From the NCBI GenBank assembly GCA_018648825.1, contig JABGQL010000103.1, positions 1-32,544 on the forward strand: DNA of 32,544 nucleotides, in the 5' to 3' direction. Below are positions 23,893 through 32,219 of the stretch, piece by piece; positions within the stretch are counted from its first letter, which is position 1; each line of letters begins with the position of its first letter. Source of the DNA: Gammaproteobacteria bacterium. GTDB lineage: Bacteria > Pseudomonadota > Gammaproteobacteria > GCF-002020875. The notes below the pieces were generated by a model that was given only the letters and a program-made list of their open reading frames with translations, ran no database searches and was not told the origin of the DNA. The translations under genes and the position numbers were made by a program.

Positions 23893-25872
23893 ATGGCCAC
23901 GCCAAGTGATGAGATGAATACAGAGTTAAACTACCGTCGTTATGAGGATTACCCTCGTGAAGATGGTGAACAGACTTATGATAATGACGAGATGATCTGG
24001 CAGGCAAGCTGGAGTCACAAGTGCCCAACCTATGTACATCAGACTCCGCCATGTCAGGCGAGCTGCCCATCCGGACACGATGTACGTGGTTGGTTGGATA
24101 TCGTTCGTGGCCTAGATACACCGCCGGAAGGCAAGACCATGGAAGATTACGCCTTTGAGTGTTACACCCAGGCTAATCCATTCCCCTCTACGATGGGACG
24201 CGTCTGCCCAGCCCCTTGTCAGGATGGCTGTAACCGTAACGAAGTAGAAGACTTTGTCGGTATCAACTCCATTGATCAGTTTATCGGTGATAATGCGCTG
24301 GAGAATGGCCTCGGTTTTGAGTCCGGTGCTGATACGGGTAAGAAGATCGCGATTGTAGGTGGTGGACCTGCTGGACTGGCTGCGGCCTTCCAACTGCGTA
24401 AGATGGGGCATGGCGCTACCGTATTTGATGATCATGATACCTTGGGTGGAATGATGGTCTACGGTATCCCAGGCTACCGTACTCCGCGTGAGATGCTGGC
24501 AGGTGAGATCAAACGTATCACTGATATGGGCGTTGAGCTGAAGTTGAGCACCCGCATTGGTACTGATGTGACCGTAGCTGATCTAGAGAAAGATTACGAT
24601 GCGATCTTCTGGGCCATTGGCGCACAGTCGGGTCGTCCACTGCCAATCCCTGGTGGTGATGCAGAGAACTGCGTGAGTGGTGTAGCCTTCTTGAGCGCAT
24701 TCAACTCCGGTTCACTGAAGCATATCTCCGGTAAAATTGTAGTGGTGGGTGGTGGTGATACCTCAATCGACGTCGCTTCTGTTGCTCGTCGTATCGGTAA
24801 CATCTCTAATGTCAGTGATAAGGATCGTCCAGAGCGTGTCATCCTGGGTGATACCGCCCATGATGTGGCTGAGACCGCTGCCCGTGAGGGTGCAGAAGTA
24901 GTACTGATCTCTCGCCAGCCTGTTGAAAATATGAATGCAGCACAGCACGAGATTGATGATGCACTGCGTGAAGGTGTTGAGATTCGTGGCTCATTGACTC
25001 CGGTAGAGGTGGTGCTGGATGAGAATGGTCGTGCGACTGGTCTCAAGGTGGCTCAGCTGAGCTATGAGACAGGTAAGGCCGAGGTGATCGAAGGTACAGA
25101 AGAGGTGATTGAGTGTACGCTGATCGCCTCTGCAATTGGTCAGACAGGTGACTTTACCGGCTTTGAGGATCTCGACAATGGTCGTGGCCTGATCGATGCT
25201 ACCAAGAACTATGAAGTGAAAGGTAAAGAGGGGCACTTTGTTGCGGGTGATATCATCCGTCCACATCTGCTGACTACAGCAATTGGCCAGGCCTCTGTTG
25301 CGGTTGAGTCCATTAATACCTATCTCAATAAGAAAGAGATCAAGCCACGTCCAAAAGTTGACGTACACCACTTCCAGCTGATGGATCAGCTGAAGAAGGC
25401 GAGCCTTGAGCCAGAGCAGTTTGAGGCAGAGGGTGAGGGTAAAGAGAAAGAGGACGGTCATCGCGGCACTGCGGATAGTAAGTTTGCCATCCACAACTAT
25501 GAAGATCGCTCTTTTGCATCGGTCATTACCCATGACAAGCTATTCTTGGGCCATTTTGAGTTCACTCCACGTAACCACCGCTCTTTTGTAGAGGTGGATT
25601 CGAATGCAGTACTACAGAACTTTGACGAGCGTATGCAGGGTCTCGATAAAGAGACTGCACAGGCGGAAGCAGGTCGCTGCATGAGCTGTGGTATGTGTTT
25701 CGAGTGTGATAACTGTGTGGTCTTCTGCCCTCAGGATGCGGTGATCAAGGTTCGCAAGAATGAGAGCACACTGGGCCGTTATGTAGATACGGACTACAGC
25801 AAGTGTGTGGGTTGTCATGTCTGTGCTGATGTTTGCCCAACCGGTTACATTCAGATGGGCTTAGGCGAGTAG
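23893..25872 (+). CDS. dsrL: DsrL, iron-sulfur flavoprotein NAD(P)H oxidoreductase
   Basis: This 659-aa protein resembles the glutamate synthase small subunit. An N-terminal Fe-S domain has CQASCPSGHDVRGW and CPAPCQDGC (about residues 54-113). The FAD dinucleotide-binding motif is IAIVGGGPAGLAAA (about 152-165), and the NAD(P)-binding motif is VVVGGGDTSIDVAS (about 285). A C-terminal ferredoxin (about 595-655) has CMSCGMCFECDNC, CPQDA and CVGCHVCADVCPTG. In sulfur oxidisers DsrL accepts electrons from DsrAB and reduces NAD(P). It is found in the oxidative-type cluster, supporting sulfur oxidation here. It is cytoplasmic. It is followed by a hairpin and dsrJ. Confidence 0.97.
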   Translation: MATPSDEMNTELNYRRYEDYPREDGEQTYDNDEMIWQASWSHKCPTYVHQTPPCQASCPSGHDVRGWLDIVRGLDTPPEGKTMEDYAFECYTQANPFPSTMGRVCPAPCQDGCNRNEVEDFVGINSIDQFIGDNALENGLGFESGADTGKKIAIVGGGPAGLAAAFQLRKMGHGATVFDDHDTLGGMMVYGIPGYRTPREMLAGEIKRITDMGVELKLSTRIGTDVTVADLEKDYDAIFWAIGAQSGRPLPIPGGDAENCVSGVAFLSAFNSGSLKHISGKIVVVGGGDTSIDVASVARRIGNISNVSDKDRPERVILGDTAHDVAETAAREGAEVVLISRQPVENMNAAQHEIDDALREGVEIRGSLTPVEVVLDENGRATGLKVAQLSYETGKAEVIEGTEEVIECTLIASAIGQTGDFTGFEDLDNGRGLIDATKNYEVKGKEGHFVAGDIIRPHLLTTAIGQASVAVESINTYLNKKEIKPRPKVDVHHFQLMDQLKKASLEPEQFEAEGEGKEKEDGHRGTADSKFAIHNYEDRSFASVITHDKLFLGHFEFTPRNHRSFVEVDSNAVLQNFDERMQGLDKETAQAEAGRCMSCGMCFECDNCVVFCPQDAVIKVRKNESTLGRYVDTDYSKCVGCHVCADVCPTGYIQMGLGE

Positions 25873-25886
25873 GTAATCTTCTGGAG

Positions 25887-25917
25887 ATCGGGTGGCTCAT
25901 GGAGTGAGCGACCCGAT
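25887..25917 (+). other. Stem-loop between dsrL and dsrJ
   Basis: ATCGGGT-G-GCTCA (25887-25899) and TGAGC-G-ACCCGAT (25905-25917) form a 12-pair stem with one internal G/G mismatch and a five-base loop. Flanking GGTAATC/GATTACC can extend or compete with it. No T run follows, so it is more likely a processing or stability element than a terminator. Confidence 0.55.
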
Positions 25918-25962
25918 TACCGAAAGATTGTATTCAAGTAAAACAAGTACCAGAGGCTGAAA

Positions 25963-26385
25963 ATGGTGTTGTCTAAAAAGTTGAAACAGCGAGTTGGCAT
26001 CCTGGCAGTGGTCTTCACTGCACTGATGGGCTTTGGTTCTGCCGCATTGAGCGACAACCATGGTGGCAAGCATGAGCGCGCGATTGGCGCTAATGCGGGT
26101 GATGCTTGTGTGAAAGAGACATCGTGGATGCGACGCAACCACATGGAGCTGTTGAAGCACGACCGTGATCGTACCCTGCGTCAGGGGATTCGTCCGGTTG
26201 AGGGTAGCATCAAGGGGTGTGTCGATTGTCACGCCAACAAAAATGACCAAGGTGCCTTTATTCCGGTCGATGCCGAAGGGGAGTTCTGTAGTGGTTGTCA
26301 CACCTACACTGCAGTCAGTCTCGACTGTTTTGAGTGCCATGCAACCAAGCCGGATGTTAGCCGTGTGAAGAGGGCTGGAAAATGA
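25963..26385 (+). CDS. dsrJ: DsrJ, periplasmic triheme cytochrome c
   Basis: This 140-aa protein has a signal or anchor N-terminus (residues 1-30, basic then LAVVFTALMGFGSAALS). Three CxxCH heme sites are visible: CVDCH (86-90), CSGCH (109-113) and CFECH (122-126). An additional conserved Cys49 in GDACVKETSW matches the reported unusual axial cysteine ligand of a DsrJ heme. DsrJ is the periplasmic component of the DsrMKJOP complex. The stop overlaps the dsrO start (ATGA at 26382-26385). Confidence 0.95.
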   Translation: MVLSKKLKQRVGILAVVFTALMGFGSAALSDNHGGKHERAIGANAGDACVKETSWMRRNHMELLKHDRDRTLRQGIRPVEGSIKGCVDCHANKNDQGAFIPVDAEGEFCSGCHTYTAVSLDCFECHATKPDVSRVKRAGK

Positions 26386-27170
26386 GCAAGGATGAGAATA
26401 GATCAGAGCAGCAGGCTCATGAGGCTCAGGTAGTCGACGCAGCACGTCGTCGCTTCCTTGGTCAAGCCGCAGGCGCTACGGCGATTATTGCACCGGGGGT
26501 TACCCTGATGACCATTGCACAGGCCGACAGTGGCGCTGCTGCAGAGGGTGCGAGCAGTGCCAAGCGCTGGGGTATGCTGGTTGATACTAATAAATGTGAA
26601 ACAGGCTGTAATGATTGTGTGGATGCCTGTCAGCAGGAAAATGGCTGGGGCGCAGGCTCTAGCGATGAAGGTCTTTCTGACTCACGCCAGAAGGCGCAGT
26701 GGATTCGCACCGTAACTGTTCGTGACAAAGAGACGAAGCACACTACGCAGTTGCCAATGATGTGTCAGCACTGTGAAGAGCCACCTTGTGTCAATGTCTG
26801 CCCAACAGGCGCATCGATGAAGCGAGCGGATGGTATTGTCTTGGTCGACAAGCATATCTGTATTGGTTGCCGTTACTGCATGATGGCGTGCCCCTATAAG
26901 GCCCGCTCCTTTATTCATGAGTCACTGCACGATCAGAAGAGCCATGCACCTCGTGGTAAAGGTACGGTTGAATCTTGCACAATGTGTGTACACCGCGTAG
27001 ACCGTGGTGATCAACCTGCATGTGTTGAGCGCTGTGACAAGGGTGCAATGATGTTTGGTGATCTGAATGATCCCAACAGTCAAATTTCTAGGAAGCTGGC
27101 ACGCGTCAGCTCCACACAGATTCGTGCTGATTTGGGTACAAAGCCTAGCATTCGCTACAGCGGTATCTAA
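26382..27170 (+). CDS. dsrO: DsrO, Tat-exported ferredoxin-like subunit
   Basis: This 262-aa iron-sulfur protein of the DsrMKJOP complex belongs to the DmsB/HybA-like family. The twin-arginine signal is ARRRFLGQAAGATA (residues about 21-34) followed by a hydrophobic stretch, so it is exported folded. Four ferredoxin cysteine groups appear: CETGCNDCVDAC, CQHCEEPPCVNVC, CIGCRYCMMAC and CTMCVHRVD...CVERC. It transfers electrons between DsrJ and the membrane subunit DsrP. It is coupled to dsrJ by a four-base overlap and followed by dsrP after 61 bp. Confidence 0.95.
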   Translation: MSKDENRSEQQAHEAQVVDAARRRFLGQAAGATAIIAPGVTLMTIAQADSGAAAEGASSAKRWGMLVDTNKCETGCNDCVDACQQENGWGAGSSDEGLSDSRQKAQWIRTVTVRDKETKHTTQLPMMCQHCEEPPCVNVCPTGASMKRADGIVLVDKHICIGCRYCMMACPYKARSFIHESLHDQKSHAPRGKGTVESCTMCVHRVDRGDQPACVERCDKGAMMFGDLNDPNSQISRKLARVSSTQIRADLGTKPSIRYSGI

Positions 27171-27231
27171 GCGGAAGCAGAACGGAATCTAACGCACAGT
27201 TATTTAGCGAACCTAATTAGGGAAGAGCAAA

Positions 27232-28449
27232 ATGAAAAGAGTGGTCTATAGCGGAATAGAAGGTCGTAGTCTCGGTTATTGGGGATTGATGGCCGTTTTG
27301 GGATTCTTTATCCTGATGGCAGCGGGAGCGTTCCTGTTTATGGAGCATAGTGGACACCATGCCAGTGGAATGAATAACCAGATCGTCTGGGGTATGCCGC
27401 ATGTATTTGCGATCTTCTTGATTGTTGCGGCATCCGGTGCTCTTAATGTGGCCTCTATCTCTTCGGTTTTTAACCAGAAGATCTACAAACCATTGGCAAG
27501 AATGTCTGCGATTTTGGCATTGACCTTGTTGGCGGGTGGATTGGCCGTGCTGGTGCTGGATCTGGGCCGTGCAGATCGGCTGATTGTTGCAATGACCGAG
27601 TACAACTTCAAATCGATCTTCGCTTGGAATATCTACCTCTACACCGGTTTCTTTGTCATCGTATTGACCTATCTCTGGACGATGTTTGACCCAGCGATGC
27701 ATAAATTTACCCGTACCGCAGGCACCGCAGCGTTCCTCTGGCGCCTTGCACTGACCACAGGTACTGGTTCCATCTTTGGTTTCCTCTCGGCGCGTCAAGG
27801 CTATGATGCTTCGATTATGGCTCCTATGTTTATCATCATGTCCTTTGCTTTTGGTAAGGCGATCTTCCTGATTCTGCTGATTGGTACCTATCGCTACTCT
27901 GAGCGCTCGATCAGTGCTGATTTGATCACTCGTCTGAAGAACCTGTTTGGTGTGTTTGTAGCCGCAGTACTCTACTTCACCGTAGTGTTCCATCTGACCA
28001 ACCTCTATGCTGCAGAGCATGGCGACTATGAGCGCTTTATTCTGGTTGATGGTGGCATCTTCACCTTCCTCTTCTGGGGAGTACAAGTGTTGATGGGAGG
28101 GATCATTCCTCTGGTACTGATCTATCACAGCGCATTTAGCCACAACTATCGTGCGCTGATTACTGCAGCGGTACTGGTTATTATTGGTGGATTCGCACAG
28201 GTCTACGGTATCGTGATCGGTGGTCAGGCCTTCCCTCTGGTGCTGTTCCCTGGTAAAGAGGTGAGTAGCAGCTTTAATGATGGAGTTGTCAGTAGTTATG
28301 CTCCAACACTGCCAGAAGTCTTGTTGGGACTGGGAGGCGTTGCACTAGCTATCGCACTGTTCCTGTTCGCTATCAAGGTGCTGCGTCTGGTTCCAGAGAG
28401 CATGAATCTTGAAAATGTAGACAGACGTGATAACGGAGTGCCTTGCTAA
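27232..28449 (+). CDS. dsrP: DsrP, NrfD-like membrane subunit
   Basis: This 405-aa integral membrane protein of the NrfD/PsrC family has about ten hydrophobic helices spread through its length (for example LMAVLGFFILMAAGAFLFM, IFLIVAASGALNVASIS, IYLYTGFFVIVLTYLW). It anchors DsrO and links to the quinone pool in the DsrMKJOP complex. Family features such as a conserved helix with LDLGRADR and the W/E-containing AWNIYLYTG segment are seen. The ATG has GGGAAGAG upstream. It precedes dsrN by 38 bp. Length is standard. Confidence 0.95.
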   Translation: MKRVVYSGIEGRSLGYWGLMAVLGFFILMAAGAFLFMEHSGHHASGMNNQIVWGMPHVFAIFLIVAASGALNVASISSVFNQKIYKPLARMSAILALTLLAGGLAVLVLDLGRADRLIVAMTEYNFKSIFAWNIYLYTGFFVIVLTYLWTMFDPAMHKFTRTAGTAAFLWRLALTTGTGSIFGFLSARQGYDASIMAPMFIIMSFAFGKAIFLILLIGTYRYSERSISADLITRLKNLFGVFVAAVLYFTVVFHLTNLYAAEHGDYERFILVDGGIFTFLFWGVQVLMGGIIPLVLIYHSAFSHNYRALITAAVLVIIGGFAQVYGIVIGGQAFPLVLFPGKEVSSSFNDGVVSSYAPTLPEVLLGLGGVALAIALFLFAIKVLRLVPESMNLENVDRRDNGVPC

Positions 28450-28487
28450 TAAGTCAGGCACTCAGGTAGGTAGTTGGAGACGCTGTT

Positions 28488-29852
28488 TTGAAAGCGCTAT
28501 ATCTCTCCGCTGCACATAAATCCTCTGGAAAAACCACGGTAACACTAGGGCTCTGTGCGGCATATGCTGCACGGGGCCTTTCTGTCTCCCCCTTTAAAAA
28601 GGGGCCGGACTACATTGACCCCATGTGGCTCTCAATGGCTGCGGGCCTACCGTGCCATACCCTCGACTTCTATACCATGGAGCAGCAGGAGATTCTCGGT
28701 CTCTACCAGCAAGAGCGGCGAGGGAGTGATCTGCTTCTGGTCGAGGGAAACAAGGGGCTCTATGATGGGCTTTCGCTGGATGGGAGTGACAGTAACGGGG
28801 CAATGACCAAACTGCTGGGGCTACCGGTGGTATTGGTGATCAATACCAATGGCATTACCCGAGGCATAGCACCGCTGTTACAGGGGTATCAGCAGTTTGA
28901 CTCCGATATTGAGTTTGCGGGAGTGATCCTCAATCAGACAGGAAATAGTCGTCATGAGCAGAAGCTGCAACAGGTAGTCGAGCACTACACCGATTTCCCA
29001 GTGTTGGGGACCATCCGTCGTCACCCTGATCTTGAGATTGTAGAGCGCCATCTGGGGCTAGTCCCCAGCAATGAGGCAGATGCGGCACGCAATAAGATTG
29101 AGTCGATCCGTAGAGCCATCGAGTCACAAGTCGATTTAGAGCGTATTTTAGAACTCTCTAAGGAGCTGGATGAGGATGAAGCGCCTACATCGTCTACACC
29201 TCTAGAGATTCATCCAGACCCTGTGCGTATCGGCATTGCACGAGATGAGGCCTTTGGTTTCTACTATACAGCCGACCTTGATGCCTTCCGTCAGCAGGGG
29301 GCAGAGTTGGTTCCATTCAGCCCTATCCATGATAAACAGCTACCGGAGGTGGATGGTTTATTGATAGGTGGCGGCTTTCCAGAGACCCATATGGTGGAGC
29401 TGGAGCAGAATGGGGAGATGCGTAGGGCGATTCATGAAGCCATTGATGCGGGGCTTCCCTCCTATGCAGAGTGTGGTGGCCTGATGTATCTCTCTCGTAA
29501 GATCAAGTGGGGAGATTGTGCTGCAGAGATGGTCGGAGTCATTGAGGGGGAGTGTCAGATGCACAAACGGCCCCAAGGGCGTGGTTATGCCCGTTTCAGC
29601 CGTAACGGTGTGGATGAGATCCCAGCCCATGAGTTCCATTACTCCTCACTGGAGGGGTTACCAGAGCAGACAGAGTATGCCCATACCATCCATCGAGGTT
29701 ATGGCATTGATGGGAAAAATGACGGAGTAGTTTACAAAAATCTGCTGGCAGGGTATGTTCATCAGCGAAATACCCGACAGAATCCCTGGGTTAAAAGCTT
29801 TGTCGATCGAGTTCGACAGGCGAAACAGAAACGAGACAAGGAAGTATCATGA
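28488..29852 (+). CDS. dsrN: DsrN, siroheme amidase (CobB/CbiA-like)
   Basis: This 454-aa ATP-dependent glutamine amidotransferase, similar to cobyrinate a,c-diamide synthase, is reported to amidate siroheme for DsrAB. The P-loop is SAAHKSSGKTTVTLGL near the N-terminus. The glutamine amidotransferase domain contains VDGLLIGGGFPETH and the nucleophile cysteine in YAECGGLMYLS (around residue 330), with a distal HEFHYSS. The start is TTG at 28488, with GGAG eight bases before; no better ATG is available in frame. It overlaps dsrR by four bases (ATGA). Function is by family and context. Confidence 0.94.
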   Translation: MKALYLSAAHKSSGKTTVTLGLCAAYAARGLSVSPFKKGPDYIDPMWLSMAAGLPCHTLDFYTMEQQEILGLYQQERRGSDLLLVEGNKGLYDGLSLDGSDSNGAMTKLLGLPVVLVINTNGITRGIAPLLQGYQQFDSDIEFAGVILNQTGNSRHEQKLQQVVEHYTDFPVLGTIRRHPDLEIVERHLGLVPSNEADAARNKIESIRRAIESQVDLERILELSKELDEDEAPTSSTPLEIHPDPVRIGIARDEAFGFYYTADLDAFRQQGAELVPFSPIHDKQLPEVDGLLIGGGFPETHMVELEQNGEMRRAIHEAIDAGLPSYAECGGLMYLSRKIKWGDCAAEMVGVIEGECQMHKRPQGRGYARFSRNGVDEIPAHEFHYSSLEGLPEQTEYAHTIHRGYGIDGKNDGVVYKNLLAGYVHQRNTRQNPWVKSFVDRVRQAKQKRDKEVS

Positions 29853-30175
29853 TTACAGTAACGGAAAATGCACTCAATTTTATTCGTCACTCTGCTGAGA
29901 GTGGGGCCATTGAGGCCGAAATGGGGCTCAGAGTTGCCATCAAAGAGGCGGGTGATGGTGGTTATGATTATGGTATCGGTTTTGATGAAGAGCGTGAAAA
30001 AGACCTAGAGTTCGATTTTGATGGGGTTAAGATTTTTATCAATGAAGAGCTTCGGGAGTATCTAGAGGATGCGACGCTCGATTATGTGGAGCTGGAAGAT
30101 GGCAGTATGAGCCTCATTGTCCTCAATCCAAATGACCCTACTTATATACCTCCTACGAAGAAAAAGAAGCAGTAA
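29849..30175 (+). CDS. dsrR: DsrR, A-type-scaffold-like protein without cysteines
   Basis: This 108-aa protein resembles the IscA/HesB (A-type) fold, but none of the three cluster-binding cysteines is present. This is also the described state of DsrR in A. vinosum, where it is needed for normal dsr expression or translation. It starts MITVTENALNFIRHSAESG, has LRVAIKEAGDGGYDYGIGF, and ends in a basic tail (PPTKKKKQ). The gene overlaps dsrN's stop and is followed by dsrS after 12 bp. Without cysteines it is a non-metal regulatory or chaperone-type protein. Confidence 0.9.
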   Translation: MITVTENALNFIRHSAESGAIEAEMGLRVAIKEAGDGGYDYGIGFDEEREKDLEFDFDGVKIFINEELREYLEDATLDYVELEDGSMSLIVLNPNDPTYIPPTKKKKQ

Positions 30176-30187
30176 GGGTACGGTTCA

Positions 30188-30748
30188 ATGAGAGTTGTAC
30201 ACAAATGGCATAAGAGTAGTGATCGAGACCTGAAGCAGATCGCCGAATCACTCGCCTATAACTGCTGGAAATTTACCCTCACCAGTGTGCGTGGGCTGCA
30301 GGATGAGAATTTCCACTTTACCTCTAAGGTGCAGGGGATGGAGGTGATGACAGAGATGCTCATCTTTCTGATGCAGGTGACTGATCGGTTGATTTATGAA
30401 GCGATGGAGCCCGAGGACCGCGCGCAATTTATCGGTGCAATGGCCTATCGTTTTCTCGATATTATTCTGGATAACTACAATGATCTTGCGGGTAAGGATG
30501 GCCCAGATCGCACGGATTTAGTGGGCTTGATCAATGAACGTTCAACCGAATATGCCGAGTTCAGTTATGCAGAAGATGGCCCCAGTTACCACTTTCTACG
30601 CTATTTTGGTGAGCGTGTGGGTGCGATTATGGGAGATGACCAAGATAACAAGTGGGTCATTGATCAGATGATGGAGATCGAAGCCCCAGATGTGATCGCT
30701 TCACTGAAGAAGTCGATTGGTGGCATTGTCGGGATCGACTTGGATTAG
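30188..30748 (+). CDS. dsrS: DsrS, conserved accessory protein of the dsr operon
   Basis: This 186-aa soluble helical protein has no well-known domain. Segments such as FTLTSVRGLQDENFHFTSKVQGMEVMTEMLIFLMQ, and FMI-type helices with MGDDQDNKWVIDQMM, are typical of a compact alpha protein. It is the last gene of the dsr operon and lies where A. vinosum has dsrS, so the name is assigned on position and size. Its last four bases overlap the stop region of a leftward 69-aa ORF. Biochemical role unknown. Confidence 0.8.
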   Translation: MRVVHKWHKSSDRDLKQIAESLAYNCWKFTLTSVRGLQDENFHFTSKVQGMEVMTEMLIFLMQVTDRLIYEAMEPEDRAQFIGAMAYRFLDIILDNYNDLAGKDGPDRTDLVGLINERSTEYAEFSYAEDGPSYHFLRYFGERVGAIMGDDQDNKWVIDQMMEIEAPDVIASLKKSIGGIVGIDLD

Positions 30749-30954
30749 CTACTAAGCGGGATCACCCAGCTGCAGAAGTGGCGTGTATCGCGTTCTAGGC
30801 CATCCTCAAAGCCCGTAGAGTACTCTGGGGTGATCTCATGCTCCTCACGCCGTGGGTTGCGTAGATAGCCGCCCATCCACCCCTCCATATAGTCTGGGTC
30901 AACATTTAGCTCAATCATGCGGCAGACCGCATCGTAGTAACTCATCTCAGCCAT
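30745..30954 (-). CDS. Small hypothetical protein opposing dsrS
   Basis: This 69-aa ORF, starting MAEMSYYDAVCRMIELNVDPDYMEGWMGGYLRNP, overlaps the dsrS stop region by four bases in convergent orientation. It has a compact soluble composition (Trp, Gly and charged residues) with an EYSTGFEDGLERDT segment, which reads like a real small protein family of unknown function rather than random frame. No strong Shine-Dalgarno is visible and a second in-frame ATG sits at codon 4. It has no recognised domain. Confidence 0.55.
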   Translation of the reverse strand: MAEMSYYDAVCRMIELNVDPDYMEGWMGGYLRNPRREEHEITPEYSTGFEDGLERDTRHFCSWVIPLSS

Positions 30955-30972
30955 GTTTCTATGTTCTTGCAG

Positions 30973-31020
30973 TGAAAGTTCCCTACCCCAAGCAGGGGGA
31001 GGGTTAGGGTGGGGGTTGAG
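30973..31020. repeat. Palindromic G/C-rich repeat, copy 2
   Basis: GAAAGTTCCCTACCCCAAGC followed by AGGGGGAGGGTTAGGGTGGGGG resembles the core at 341-374 (GAAGCTCCCTCCCCAAAGC then AGGGGGAGGG). The two share the AAGCAGGGGGAGGG centre but differ in the arms, with the right arm here extended by a further GGGTGGGGG run. Consistent with a dispersed REP-like family in intergenic DNA. Confidence 0.55.
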
Positions 31021-31065
31021 TCTACCAATACTTATGCAACGATTAATAGTGTTTGATTATCTCTC

Positions 31066-31095
31066 AAAACAAAAACGCCCTCAACTGAGGGCGTT
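31066..31095 (-). terminator. Terminator of the Bax1-inhibitor-family gene
   Basis: AACGCCCTCA (31074-31083) pairs with TGAGGGCGTT (31086-31095) over 10 bp. On the minus strand the stem is followed by TTTTTGTTTTGAG, giving a good intrinsic terminator for the gene that ends at 31122. Confidence 0.85.
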
Positions 31096-31121
31096 CTACT
31101 ATTCAGATAAAGTGGACTGAA

Positions 31122-31811
31122 TTAGTCATCACCACCGGAAAAAGCGCCCAAGATATGCAGCAGGCTGGTGAAGAGGTTATAGAGTGCAACGTACAGGGTA
31201 ACGGTTGCAGCAATGTAGTTGGTCTGTCCACCGTGGATGATATTGCTGGTCTCCCATAAAATCAGCCCACTGGAGAGCAGAGCAAACATTCCTGAGATAA
31301 CCAACATCCCCATTGGGAAGTGGAAACCAAACATCGAAGCGCCCACCAGAATCAGTGAACCAAAGAAGGCGATCATCATTCCTGACATCAGGAAGCCGGT
31401 GATAAAGGAGAAATCCTTCTTAGTGGTCAACACATAGCCAGATAAGCTAAGGAAGATCAGCCCAGTTAAACCAAATGCGGTAGTGATAATCTGCTCACCG
31501 CCCTGGATGCCAGCATAGTAGCTCAGGGTTGGGCCTAGGCCATAACCAAGCAGGGCAGTGAAGAGGAAAACTACACCGATACCACTGGCCTTGTTCTCAT
31601 GTTTAGGCATTACAAACCAGAGTACGGCTAGCGCAGCAAAAGAGCTGATCATACCGCCCATAGGGGAGGCATTGGTGGTCATAGCAAAACCGGCAACCAG
31701 TGCGGTCCAGATCAAAGAGGCGGAGAGCAACATATAGGTATTCTTCAATACCTTATTGGTTGCCAGAATTGATGATTCGCTACGGGGTAGTGCTTGTTCC
31801 ATTGGGTTCAT
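31122..31811 (-). CDS. Bax inhibitor-1/YccA family membrane protein
   Basis: This membrane protein of about 229 aa (MNPMEQALPR start) has seven predicted helices and the family's typical segments, including LKNTYMLLSASLIWTALVAGFAM and SGMFALLSSGLILWETSNIIHGG near the C-terminus. The ORF track start at 31823 is a TTG that overlaps the ribosome binding site. The ATG at 31809-31811, preceded by TTGAGGAATATC, is the better start. Bacterial homologues (YccA/YbhL types) are linked to FtsH or calcium-leak functions, but the role here is not fixed. It is monocistronic, with a terminator downstream. Confidence 0.9.
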   Translation of the reverse strand: MNPMEQALPRSESSILATNKVLKNTYMLLSASLIWTALVAGFAMTTNASPMGGMISSFAALAVLWFVMPKHENKASGIGVVFLFTALLGYGLGPTLSYYAGIQGGEQIITTAFGLTGLIFLSLSGYVLTTKKDFSFITGFLMSGMMIAFFGSLILVGASMFGFHFPMGMLVISGMFALLSSGLILWETSNIIHGGQTNYIAATVTLYVALYNLFTSLLHILGAFSGGDD

Positions 31812-32000
31812 GATATTCCTCAATAAATTTAATCTACGATGGTCCTATTAGAACATAAAAACGGAGAATTGTTCCGTTCAAATGTTTCATTTTTTACAGG
31901 GTAGGGTACTTGATCCTATTCTGTTTTCAAGGGTTGATATGGGGATCTAATACAGAGATTCAAGCTGTTAGTGAATCTTTGTGGCTCAAGGGCGCATTAA

Positions 32001-32033
32001 AAAACCCCGTAAAACATGGTTTTGCGGGGTTTT
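32001..32033. terminator. Strong orphan stem-loop near the integrase element
   Basis: AAAACCCCGTAAAAC (32001-32015) pairs with GTTTTGCGGGGTTTT (32019-32033), 15 pairs with one G-T wobble around ATG. T-rich on both strands, it looks like a bidirectional intrinsic terminator. Neither flanking gene is oriented to use it, since both are transcribed away from it, so its original gene may lie beyond the inserted element. Confidence 0.7.
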
Positions 32034-32163
32034 ATTGTGCCTTATCAAGGCTCTTGTTTGGCGGAGAGGCAGTCCGCTAATCTGGTGTATTTTGACTGCA
32101 TTGACATCTACTAATTGGCTGATATCTAAGGATCTGTGTCTTTATTTGTCTAGTGATGTACGC

Positions 32164-32169
32164 TATAAT
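32164..32169 (+). promoter_or_regulatory. Perfect -10 box upstream of the integrase
   Basis: TATAAT lies about 50 bases upstream of the integrase start. The expected -35 position (32141-32146, TTTATT) matches the consensus poorly. The TGTACCCCA repeats lie just downstream, between the box and the start codon, so a bound protein could block transcription. Confidence 0.4.
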
Positions 32170-32181
32170 CCAGTTATGAAC

Positions 32182-32202
32182 TGTACCCCAATTTGTACCC
32201 CA
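32182..32202 (+). repeat. Two TGTACCCCA direct repeats before the integrase
   Basis: TGTACCCCA occurs at 32182-32190 and 32194-32202, a period of 12 bases, immediately upstream of the integrase ribosome binding site GGAGG (32210-32214). Such short repeats next to tyrosine integrase genes are candidates for arm-type integrase sites or regulator sites. Confidence 0.5.
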
Positions 32203-32219
32203 TTTAACTGGAGGATGTT

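Larger units (their letters stand above)
31812..32219. other. Non-coding stretch before the integrase gene
   Basis: This 408-bp gap holds the upstream region of the leftward Bax1-inhibitor-family gene, a strong hairpin (32001-32033), a small GCGGA/TCCGC hairpin (32061-32077), a TATAAT box (32164-32169) and two TGTACCCCA repeats (32182-32202). The ORF at 31981-32244 is open but reads through the hairpin and repeats and has no ribosome binding site, so it is not annotated. No tRNA was found here. Confidence 0.6.

Noticed and set aside
27217-28143. 308-aa minus-strand ORF opposite dsrP
   Set aside because: The translation is rich in Gln, His and charged residues from antisense of a membrane protein, with no motif; a shadow ORF.
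31812-32110. A tRNA gene as integration site
   Set aside because: No T-loop GTTCRA with proper stems or a CCA-ended acceptor was found on either strand.
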